From positions 1 to 8,678 of the forward strand of contig JABDJM010000584.1 of NCBI GenBank assembly GCA_013002475.1: DNA of 8,678 nucleotides. The letters run 5' to 3'. The notes below the pieces were generated by a model, which worked only from the letters and a program-made list of their open reading frames with translations, searched no databases and was not told where the DNA came from. Position numbers and translations under genes: made by a program. This document shows, piece after piece, positions 1-6,875 of the stretch (positions are counted from its first letter, which is position 1; each line of letters starts with the position of its first letter). This DNA is from Saprospiraceae bacterium. GTDB lineage: Bacteria; Bacteroidota; Bacteroidia; Chitinophagales; Saprospiraceae.

Positions 1-245
1 TTATGGAGGTGGCTGTTGGCGCAGGAGTACCTGCCGCACTAATGGCCTTTATGCTGCTATTTGCCACCAACTATTTTGCGGCCTTAACTCCACAGGCTTC
101 AAGTAGTAATGTCATTTTCGCGGGAAGTGGATATATTACTTCGGGAGAGATCTACAAGCAAGGGGCTATGGTAACCCTCCTAAACTTGATCATTTTTTTG
201 GCGGCTACTCCCTGGATTCTATGGGCTTCCTCATTATTTTCTTAA
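1..245 (+). CDS. DASS-family (SLC13/CitT-like) anion transporter, C-terminal fragment
   Basis: This is the last 80 residues of a sodium-coupled or exchange-type divalent anion transporter; the gene begins before the window, and the ATG at base 3 is internal. Two hydrophobic segments are seen (about residues 6-28 and 56-77). Between them lies the stretch AALTPQASSSNVIFAGSGYI, which matches the small-residue-rich second substrate/cation loop followed by a GSGY turn in the CitT / plastidic 2-oxoglutarate-malate translocator branch. From family knowledge the substrates are C4-C6 dicarboxylates or tricarboxylates, with sulfate less likely; the fragment cannot decide among them. The protein acts in the inner membrane and ends with TAA. 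A CBS-domain gene starts 30 bases downstream on the same strand, so the two are probably co-transcribed. Confidence 0.82.
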   Translation, partial: MEVAVGAGVPAALMAFMLLFATNYFAALTPQASSSNVIFAGSGYITSGEIYKQGAMVTLLNLIIFLAATPWILWASSLFS

Positions 246-275
246 TTTAAAAGAATACCCAAAAGAACAGATGAT

Positions 276-659
276 ATGAGTATACAAGTAAAATCCTTCA
301 TGAAAAACCCAGTGATCACCTGTACGCTTCCTGAAGATGTTGGGAATGTCCGTGACTTAATGACCCAAAAGGGAATTCATGCTATTCCCCTGGTGGATGT
401 CGAAGACAACGGAAGGGTTACTATTCGGGGAATTGTTACCTCAGATGATCTGGTTGGGGTTTATGATGATACTGTGGATATCCAACAGGTAATGACGCAA
501 AAAGTACATGTGGTCAATCCGCAATCTAATGCCCAGTCGGCAGCAAAGATGATGATAAGGCATAATACTCATCATCTGGTTGCTATGGAAGACGGTAAGA
601 TCGTAGGAATGGTAAGTTCCTTGGATTTTGTTGAACTGATTGCAGAGCAGAAGATCTAA
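276..659 (+). CDS. Stand-alone two-CBS-domain protein
   Basis: A 127-residue cytoplasmic protein made of almost nothing but two CBS domains (about residues 2-66 and 68-124), that is, one Bateman module. Both repeats keep the hallmark strand followed by a Ser/Thr-x-x-Asp ribose-binding motif: GIVTSDD at 52-58 and GMVSSLD at 111-117. It should therefore be able to bind an adenine nucleotide. Each repeat opens with the usual hMxxxV pattern (FMKNPVIT, VMTQKVHVV). No catalytic or DNA-binding domain is attached, so it probably acts by binding a partner. The gene lies 30 bases after the DASS transporter gene, which suggests (inference) that it couples the transporter or a related enzyme to the energy state. 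The start is the first in-frame ATG; the ATG at 271 runs into a stop after one further codon. There is no clear Shine-Dalgarno, only an A-rich leader. Its TAA overlaps the stop of the convergent gene. Confidence 0.93.
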   Translation: MSIQVKSFMKNPVITCTLPEDVGNVRDLMTQKGIHAIPLVDVEDNGRVTIRGIVTSDDLVGVYDDTVDIQQVMTQKVHVVNPQSNAQSAAKMMIRHNTHHLVAMEDGKIVGMVSSLDFVELIAEQKI

Positions 660-668
660 ATCCTTCTG
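648..668. repeat. Inverted repeat spanning two convergent stop codons
   Basis: CAGAAG (648-653) and CTTCTG (663-668) form a 6-bp stem with a 9-base loop that contains both interlocked stop codons (TAA on plus at 657-659, TAG on minus read from 656-658). An alternative hairpin, CCTT-CTG-AAGG (662-672), shares the right arm, so the two structures exclude each other. Neither has a T-run on either strand, so this is not a standard intrinsic terminator; it could still slow or protect converging transcripts. Confidence 0.35.
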
Positions 669-1753
669 AAGGCATATAAGCAATTCACAAAAGCAAAATA
701 AACCAGGTCTTGATTGATGACCTGTTTGGCACGGTACCGATGAAACAAACCTTCGATTTCTGGACTGTGCTCCCATGTTTGCCCTCCGTCCTTAGTGAAT
801 GCGATCACGTCAGAAGATGTCGAGGTCGACACATCAAAATCCAATTGTTTAAGAAGGAAAAGCTCGTTTGTATTAAGGAAGCCAAGGATCATAGCCTTGC
901 CCTGGAAGATCTCAGTCCAGGAATTTCCACCATCCGAGGTTTTCCATACAGCCTCCTCAGTTACAGCAACAAAATTGTTTTTATCGACGATCGCAAAGTC
1001 CTCTATGGATGCATATCCAAGGTCAAATTCATTCAGAACGTTACCATCAAGGTCTGCTTCGACTAAAATTCCCTTTCTCATTGAAATGTAAAGACGATCC
1101 TCAAATAATTTATACATAAAATGGTATCCATAGTCGACATCGTCCGAATATATAAGATCCCACACAAATCCATCTTCATCTGATTTAATGATCCCACGTG
1201 GTATAATGGTTGGAGGCATGTCAATTGCATACAGATTTTCGTGGCTGTCTCTTTGAAAGAAGTACAGGTTGCCTTCAACTCCCTCAGGATAAACTATGGT
1301 CCAATTTTCTGCTTCCGTTATCCTAAAATAGGATGGGCCGGAATTGAAATAGCTGACAATCCCAAAATCAGGCCGCGACATTAGCATTTGATTCGCATTA
1401 ACTTCAAGGAATCCTGGAAAAGGATGCTTCCTTTCCAGGTAGTCCCAGGTAGCTCCGCGGTCAAGCGTGAAGGCAAGTGATAATTTTAAATTTGAATATA
1501 TATCGCCAAGGGCGAAACCTATTTCTTCGTCAAAGAATTGGATTTGGGTGGCCCAGGCCATTGTATCCCATCGTCCTAAATAGCAAACTTCAAAATCGGA
1601 AAATCCATCCAGCGGTACTTGTAGAAAACATGCTTCAGGGGAATCCATGCATTCAAAAGCGGGCCCCTGTTCATCAGGGGAACAGGAAGAGAGTACATAT
1701 GTCAGGAGAAGTAATAACCCTGAACGTAGATCAATCTTTCTAATCCAAAACAT
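656..1753 (-). CDS. Asp-box (BNR/Ycf48-like) beta-propeller lipoprotein
   Basis: A 365-residue predicted lipoprotein. A short basic N-region and a hydrophobic stretch lead to the lipobox LSSC (residues 21-24), so Cys24 is the likely lipidated residue. The mature N-terminus reads C-S-P-D-E-Q; acidic residues at +3/+4 resemble the export signals of surface lipoproteins in Bacteroidota (family knowledge; surface placement is inferred). The body shows Asp-box turns at 96-103 (TLDRGATW), 272-279 (TSDGGNSW) and 320-327 (TKDGGQTW), with a degenerate one at 191-198. Strands such as IQFFDEEIGFALGD are typical of Ycf48/BNR-type propellers. Cys35, 42, 57 and 358 could form disulfides. No sialidase catalytic set is recognisable, so I assign no enzymatic role. 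The ATG lies inside the last codons of the CotH-type gene (14-base overlap) and directly follows an in-frame TAA, which fixes the start and implies translational coupling. A binding or scaffolding role for the CotH protein is plausible. Confidence 0.85.
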   Translation of the reverse strand: MFWIRKIDLRSGLLLLLTYVLSSCSPDEQGPAFECMDSPEACFLQVPLDGFSDFEVCYLGRWDTMAWATQIQFFDEEIGFALGDIYSNLKLSLAFTLDRGATWDYLERKHPFPGFLEVNANQMLMSRPDFGIVSYFNSGPSYFRITEAENWTIVYPEGVEGNLYFFQRDSHENLYAIDMPPTIIPRGIIKSDEDGFVWDLIYSDDVDYGYHFMYKLFEDRLYISMRKGILVEADLDGNVLNEFDLGYASIEDFAIVDKNNFVAVTEEAVWKTSDGGNSWTEIFQGKAMILGFLNTNELFLLKQLDFDVSTSTSSDVIAFTKDGGQTWEHSPEIEGLFHRYRAKQVINQDLVYFAFVNCLYAFRRI

Positions 1754-4493
1754 TTATCCGAATGACTTTTTTGCCTTGTTCCACGGATAATACTAAAAAG
1801 TAAATCCCGGCTGCCAGATTCTCATCCCGGGTAGAAAGTGAAATCGAAAATTGGTTTCTTCCAGAAGTTGGGATATCCAAAACTCTTTTTCCAAGTGTGG
1901 TGAAAAGGGTTAATTCCGTTGAAAGAGGATCTTCCAGGCTATATTCTATACGCAATTGGCCAAGAGTCGGATTTGGAAAAGCAGAGAATGACTGAAGGCC
2001 AGGTATTTCAACGGAGGCTGAAGGTGTCTTTTCCTTGAAGACCGCGATCAGCGTGTCATTGGCTTCAAAAAGTATAGTAGCTTCTATGCTGGTAGAATCC
2101 GGAGAAATTTGATTACCTGCCGTGCTTATCCAATGACTAAAGTCCCATTCATCCTCATTGGGATCCCAGACATTAGCTTCGATCTTGTTTTGCGTCCCTC
2201 CGAAATAATCTCCAGTCCATGGAAAGGTTTCAATGTCGAGTGTATTGAAATCTATTTCACCGATCCCCTCTGGTTGTGTCAAAAGGGTAACCTGATAAGG
2301 GCCGGAGATATCATCGTAACAGTCTATGGCACCATCATCCAACCTGGTACATCTTTCGTTAATAAATGACTTCAATTGGTCAATGTTGGCATTCCATTCA
2401 GTCATGGTTCCTCCCCATCTTGCGATCTGTCCTGGCATCTCGGGTTCGATCACAGCGATCATTTTTTCCAAGGTACTGATCATATTTTCACAATTGAATG
2501 TGGTATTCATCAGGTCAGCATATCGCTGAAAGTACAACTCTCGGAAAGTCGGGCTCTCCTCCAATAGTTTGAGGAAGATCTTCTCATGCTTTCCAACATT
2601 TAAATTCAACTGCCCCTGGATGTTGCCGGTGCCCGCTGCTAACTGGTCATAAAGATCCTGGCATATCTGGTCCCAATTATTGTAGCAACAAAATTCATCT
2701 TGTGCAATGGTTTGAAGGAATATAGAATCTGTCACCGGGTAGGGGGATGCACCAGAAACAACAGTGGGGCATTCTTCAGGGTTATCAATTGGATTACCAA
2801 GATCATCGGGGTCGGGAAAAAAGACATCCATGTAATTTGAGATCTGTTCAAGATCACAAGGTTTGGCTTCCGGGCTAATGTTGGGCACACCGGAATAATT
2901 TATATAGTAGTCAAAGGTGGCGTCAAGATCCCAAACGATATAACCCCATTTCTTATGGTCCCCATCAGGGTTTAGACCTCGCCACCATCCGGTATTGTAG
3001 TTGAGCCAATCTGAGGCAACCACATTGAGATTCAGGAGCATATAATCAATTAGTGAAAGCATGTTCAGGCTGTCTGCCGCCATCCCATAATTTTCCTCGA
3101 TGCTCATATCATTTTCAAGGATATAATCTCTTAGGTTTTTCCAATCCAGGAATGCCTGAACTCCTCCATATTGGATTTCAGTAGAACCCCAGGTTGACAA
3201 ATACTGAATGTCGTATTTGCCCTGGTTATAATACTCTCCTGTATAATCGTGATCAACAGGCCTTTCCCTCATTCCGTAAACGCCCCAATATTGACCGTTC
3301 AAAAAAACGATAACTCGTTCAACGGCACGTTGGTCTAGTTTCATCCCACTTTCCATGGCTATGGTATGGACAAATTCATCTCGGATGTGAGTGCTCCCTT
3401 CATGCGCATTATCATCGATGGCGGGGTAGTTATCGTCACCGGAATTTCTGAACATAAATTTTTGGTAAGAATCCCGATCAGAGTAGGAAAAAAGCGGTGC
3501 TTGTATTGCCCTAGAGTAACCCATCTCATCCCGGCTTACCCAATCCAAGCTTCTGTGTGGTAGCACCCAGGAATCTTGTCCATGACGATTAAGACTTCCG
3601 AACGAAGTAGCCTCTCTTACCTTGTCCGTGTTGAAATATTCTAAGGACCCGATAGGAATTAGCTGACCATTTCCATTGGCAAGATCAATAACCTCATCTG
3701 CTGCAACCGAAAACACGGCCAATGAATAATTTTCATTTATGAAAAAGGTGCTGAAATCCATCTTTCCCGGTAGGACCAGGGGATCAAGACTAAATGCTTG
3801 TGCTTTTACTACGGTGGTTGAAAGGATGTTTAGTGGGCCAGCATACTCTGGAGAAGTTTCCGTAGGGTTAGTCCCATCGATTGTATATCGAAGAATCGAA
3901 TTGCTTTCATTATTGATGATGCTTACCTGTACAGAGTCCGCATAAAATCCTGCAGTCTGCGCGATAGTTGGCTTGGCAGAGTATCTATGTACCTGAGGGC
4001 TATTATTATTTGAGGATCCTAGTGTAGGTTCTGTGCAAATTCGCCAAACCGGACTTCCATCCTCGGTTCGGCAAACAGAATGCTCAACGAGAGTTAATGG
4101 GATAGGGTGTGATTCAAGAATCAATCCATCGGAGTTTGACAAAAGAACAAACTCATTTTCCTTTGTTTGAGACAACTTAAAGTTCGTATGATACTCATCG
4201 TTAAAAACACCGTCTCGGCCTGAACAGTAAAAAACAAGATGACCGTTAGCAGGGATAATGGTTCCGACGGGAATTTCCCATTTGGTGGGTTTTGTGGATT
4301 TATCACTTAGATGCCATCCGCTTAAATCAAAACCAGTAGTCTCAGGATTATAAAGCTCGATCCAATCTTCAGTTCTTCCAAAACTGTCAAAAAAGGAATT
4401 CAGATTTGAACATGAGTATTCGTTGATAATCACCTGCCCATTTAAGGAGATGAAAAGAAATACACATAGAATTGTAATCGCAGATCTGATCAT
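1740..4493 (-). CDS. Secreted lamin-tail / CotH kinase-fold protein with T9SS type A sorting domain
   Basis: A 917-residue secreted protein. Domains in order: signal peptide (1-20, ending LNGQ); lamin-tail domain (about 20-135: INEYS, DWIELYNP, DLSGWHLSD); chitobiase-C-like Ig domain (about 172-250: ILRYTIDGTNPT); CotH kinase-fold domain (about 295-720); an InlB-B-repeat-like segment (about 733-822); and a T9SS type A tail (about 835-917: FPNP, AAGIYFL). CotH landmarks are present: RDEFVHTIA, VFLNGQYWGVYGMRE, KYDIQ, then DWLNYNTGWWR (Asp495) and IVWDLDATF (Asp522/Asp524), the likely catalytic and metal-binding acidic residues. Family knowledge: CotH proteins are atypical kinases that phosphorylate spore-coat proteins in Bacillus; the substrate here is unknown. 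Roughly residues 555-620 look like an insertion in the CotH domain, with a CC-x3-WD-x2-C motif at 602-611. A GTG at 4511 in the same frame would add six residues; I prefer the ATG at 4493 because it gives a standard signal peptide, with GGAG upstream. Confidence 0.92.
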   Translation of the reverse strand: MIRSAITILCVFLFISLNGQVIINEYSCSNLNSFFDSFGRTEDWIELYNPETTGFDLSGWHLSDKSTKPTKWEIPVGTIIPANGHLVFYCSGRDGVFNDEYHTNFKLSQTKENEFVLLSNSDGLILESHPIPLTLVEHSVCRTEDGSPVWRICTEPTLGSSNNNSPQVHRYSAKPTIAQTAGFYADSVQVSIINNESNSILRYTIDGTNPTETSPEYAGPLNILSTTVVKAQAFSLDPLVLPGKMDFSTFFINENYSLAVFSVAADEVIDLANGNGQLIPIGSLEYFNTDKVREATSFGSLNRHGQDSWVLPHRSLDWVSRDEMGYSRAIQAPLFSYSDRDSYQKFMFRNSGDDNYPAIDDNAHEGSTHIRDEFVHTIAMESGMKLDQRAVERVIVFLNGQYWGVYGMRERPVDHDYTGEYYNQGKYDIQYLSTWGSTEIQYGGVQAFLDWKNLRDYILENDMSIEENYGMAADSLNMLSLIDYMLLNLNVVASDWLNYNTGWWRGLNPDGDHKKWGYIVWDLDATFDYYINYSGVPNISPEAKPCDLEQISNYMDVFFPDPDDLGNPIDNPEECPTVVSGASPYPVTDSIFLQTIAQDEFCCYNNWDQICQDLYDQLAAGTGNIQGQLNLNVGKHEKIFLKLLEESPTFRELYFQRYADLMNTTFNCENMISTLEKMIAVIEPEMPGQIARWGGTMTEWNANIDQLKSFINERCTRLDDGAIDCYDDISGPYQVTLLTQPEGIGEIDFNTLDIETFPWTGDYFGGTQNKIEANVWDPNEDEWDFSHWISTAGNQISPDSTSIEATILFEANDTLIAVFKEKTPSASVEIPGLQSFSAFPNPTLGQLRIEYSLEDPLSTELTLFTTLGKRVLDIPTSGRNQFSISLSTRDENLAAGIYFLVLSVEQGKKVIRINVLD

Positions 4494-4525
4494 TTGAATT
4501 CTTTTCTCCACCTACCACATTTCTA

Positions 4526-5770
4526 CTAGTAGGCAAGGGAATTATCAATAAAATTAAACTTGGGTCTTTGGTATATCAGGCCTTTCTTGAATGCCAGATC
4601 AAGATAACCATTAAGGATGTCTTCCTGTAAGTCCAGGATTTCCTTTTTAAGTCGGTTTTCTGCTAGTTGGATAGAAAGGGAGGCTTTGATGTCTCCAGGA
4701 CCATCGACTTGCATAGCTTTTAGACTATTACTGAAGAGGTCTTTCGAAAGAATGGCATTGTAGGAGTCAAACTCGAAAAATGATTCCTCCAATTCTGCTA
4801 AGATGCTTAGAACCTCTTTTTGTTGTTCTTGCTTGATCTGTTGGTGTTGCATTTTCTCCTGTTCAAGGTCGATCAAGGCTTCATTTTTGCGCCGACTATT
4901 TGATGATGGAACGGGGATATTCAGACCCACACCAAAGGAGATCTCACGACCAATATTCAGGTCATTGTCTCCCCTGTATCGAAGTTGTACAAAGTCGATG
5001 ATCTTTCGGCCAACTTCTTTTTCCTTTTGAACCTCAAGCATTCTTTCTTCTATCTCAAGAGATTGTCTATCCAGATCATATCCCTGAATAATCCCATCTG
5101 CCCAGGAAGTAACCCGCCTTCGGATCTTTTCAATGGTGATCAGATTCGAAACATCAAGGACACCGCTGGCTTCCTCAGTACCTCTAAGGGTGGAAATGGC
5201 TAAAGCTTGCTTTCTTTTTAGAGACTCAATTCGAATGTCATTTTTTTCCTTTTCCAGTCGGTTGTCCAGGAGACCATCTATATCAACATCCGCTTCAGAT
5301 TCGGCCTTGTATTCCAATACAGTCTTTTCATCTGCTAAGAGGGTATTTTCCTTTTCCCGGATCTTTAATTCCTCGACTGCAAAATAATAGTCAGAAATGA
5401 TCTGGTACCTGGAAAAGAGAATTTCGTCCTCTCTTCCAGAGCCTATAAATTCTAAGGACCGTAGCTGTAGATCCTGGATGGCACGAATTGTCTTTGGGCT
5501 CTTAAAATCATTTGGACTCAACCTCAAAGTGTATTGCTGCCGCTCAAGGTCCCATTCATCTGAATTTGTTCGGAACTCTAATTTTTCAAGTAGCCCAACA
5601 GGCTTCAGATTAATTTTTTCATTTAGACCAATTGCAGGATCTAAAGCATTTGTGTTTTCACTTCTGGAAAACAATAGATCATCCATGGAGTATACCTCCT
5701 GCCCACGTAATTCAGGACAGAATATGAGTAGGATAAAAAAGGAACAGACTATGTAAAGTTGAGTCTTCAC
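4526..5770 (-). CDS. TolC-like outer-membrane factor (divergent)
   Basis: About 414 residues, with a signal peptide (MKTQLYIVCS, hydrophobic to about 18, cleavage near RGQ-E). The rest is mostly long charged, heptad-like helices (about 92-150, 165-260, 292-350, 362-395). They are interrupted twice by amphipathic strand pairs: about 62-86 (KLEFRT, QQYTLRLSP) and 260-288 (FVQLRYRG, EISFGVGLNIPVP). Helices alternating with two beta-hairpins is the duplicated layout of the TolC/OMF family, and FGVGLNIPVP followed by a basic helix is its most recognisable sequence. Identity is otherwise weak, so this call is structural. Its place one base after the stop of the HlyD-type gene supports a tripartite envelope complex. 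No ATG precedes the signal peptide: the start must be GTG at 5770 (preferred, TAA-A-GTG) or TTG at 5785 (five more residues, 14-base overlap). Confidence 0.75.
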   Translation of the reverse strand: MKTQLYIVCSFFILLIFCPELRGQEVYSMDDLLFSRSENTNALDPAIGLNEKINLKPVGLLEKLEFRTNSDEWDLERQQYTLRLSPNDFKSPKTIRAIQDLQLRSLEFIGSGREDEILFSRYQIISDYYFAVEELKIREKENTLLADEKTVLEYKAESEADVDIDGLLDNRLEKEKNDIRIESLKRKQALAISTLRGTEEASGVLDVSNLITIEKIRRRVTSWADGIIQGYDLDRQSLEIEERMLEVQKEKEVGRKIIDFVQLRYRGDNDLNIGREISFGVGLNIPVPSSNSRRKNEALIDLEQEKMQHQQIKQEQQKEVLSILAELEESFFEFDSYNAILSKDLFSNSLKAMQVDGPGDIKASLSIQLAENRLKKEILDLQEDILNGYLDLAFKKGLIYQRPKFNFIDNSLAY

Positions 5771-5771
5771 T

Positions 5772-6863
5772 TTATTCGATTTCAACTAATCTTTCAGGCA
5801 CTGGTTGGTTAAGTTTGGTTTCCGGAAACCTGAGTCCTTTCATACTTTCAATAGGTTTCTTTCGTGGCCCCTGAGTATTTAGAAATACTTTCTCCTTTTG
5901 CAGAAATGGATTCTTAGAGGGAATGCCTATTAAAACTTCTCTTCCATAGGACTTTACGGTTGGGTTTTTTCGCATTCTTTCAGGAATCTCGACTATCCTG
6001 TTTCCAAGCCCTACTACTTGTCCTGTGATCGTGTAATCCTGGTGCAATTCGGAGCTAACCTCAATGCTATCCCCTTGTTCAATTTCAAGAATATAGCTTT
6101 CATGTATGAATCCTTTGACCAAAGTCGGTCGGGGTTCATAGAAATTGATCAGGGATTTGAAGGCTTGGATGTTCTCTCCTTCTTTGCAAGGGATATTTCC
6201 GATCAGACCGTCAGAAGGAGCCAGAATATTAAGTTTGCCTTGTTCTTTTCTTAGATAATCCTGCTCAGCAATGATTCGGTTCTTGAGTTGGTTTAAGGTT
6301 CCCTGGTTTCCTTTAACTGATTTCTTCAGCCGAACAATCTCAGCCTCGATAGGAGCTCCTTCAATCTCTTTTTGTTTCTCTAAAGTGGTCAACTCCATTT
6401 CGAGAGAACTAATGGAACCTGATGAAGCCTGATCAAGGGTCTTTAAATTCGAGAGAAGATTTTTTTGTTCATCCATTTTCCTCTTCAGCTCATCTATTTT
6501 CAGATCAATGGCTTTTAATTTGGATTGTTTCTCAACTTTTAGTTGCTCTATTTTTAAAGTGATGGCAGTGCTTTCCTCTCTGGATTTTGACTGCAATTGC
6601 TGCATCTGGTTTTCAGACTGAAGTATCTTTTGGTCAATTTCATCCTGGACCACCTGCATGAGTGGCTCTCCTTGTTTTACTGCCTGACCAGGAACAACAT
6701 GGATTTTTAAGACCATAACATCTTCATCATGGCTGAGTTCAGTCTCTTTGTTTTCGGCGAAGCCATAAAAGAAGGCAGTATCCTTTGTTACATCCGTTTT
6801 CATCTTATACCATAGGAAGGTAAGGGGGATGATCAGCAAATACAGGATGTTAATTCTTTTCAT
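5772..6863 (-). CDS. HlyD-type membrane fusion (periplasmic adaptor) protein
   Basis: A 363-residue adaptor anchored in the inner membrane by one N-terminal helix (about residues 4-19), with the rest in the periplasm. The first half of the biotinyl-lipoyl domain is at about 45-73 (VLKIHVVPGQAVKQGEPLMQV). A long Lys/Glu/Gln-rich coiled coil runs from about 74 to 211, with a Gly/Ser break at 146-150. The second lipoyl half follows (LNILAPSDGLIGNI, with GENI), then a beta-barrel domain (about 245-330) and a Pro- and charge-rich C-terminal tail. These are the diagnostic parts of HlyD/EmrA-type proteins. Family knowledge: such proteins connect an inner-membrane transporter to a TolC-type channel. 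The TolC-like gene follows immediately, but the gene before it encodes a DUF4956 protein rather than an ABC, MFS or RND pump, which is the odd point. The ATG start lies 12 bases after the DUF4956 stop, with a weak GAGA upstream. Confidence 0.87.
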   Translation of the reverse strand: MKRINILYLLIIPLTFLWYKMKTDVTKDTAFFYGFAENKETELSHDEDVMVLKIHVVPGQAVKQGEPLMQVVQDEIDQKILQSENQMQQLQSKSREESTAITLKIEQLKVEKQSKLKAIDLKIDELKRKMDEQKNLLSNLKTLDQASSGSISSLEMELTTLEKQKEIEGAPIEAEIVRLKKSVKGNQGTLNQLKNRIIAEQDYLRKEQGKLNILAPSDGLIGNIPCKEGENIQAFKSLINFYEPRPTLVKGFIHESYILEIEQGDSIEVSSELHQDYTITGQVVGLGNRIVEIPERMRKNPTVKSYGREVLIGIPSKNPFLQKEKVFLNTQGPRKKPIESMKGLRFPETKLNQPVPERLVEIE

Positions 6864-6875
6864 GAATCTCGTGGT

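Noticed and set aside
441..1066. Open frames over the CBS/lipoprotein junction on the opposite strands (441-776 minus, 710-1066 plus)
   Set aside because: They overlap well-supported coding regions, are Cys/His-rich without a domain pattern, and lack a plausible start region.
1754..1775. Run of six A residues (minus strand) near the end of the CotH gene as a possible programmed frameshift into the lipoprotein
   Set aside because: The lipoprotein frame has a TAA immediately before its ATG, so a shift could not create a fusion, and the run does not match the usual X-XXY-YYZ slippery pattern.
5397..5756. 119-residue plus-strand open frame opposite the TolC-like gene
   Set aside because: Antisense shadow of a gene with a clear signal peptide and operon position; the composition (Ser/Arg/Phe-rich) has no family resemblance.
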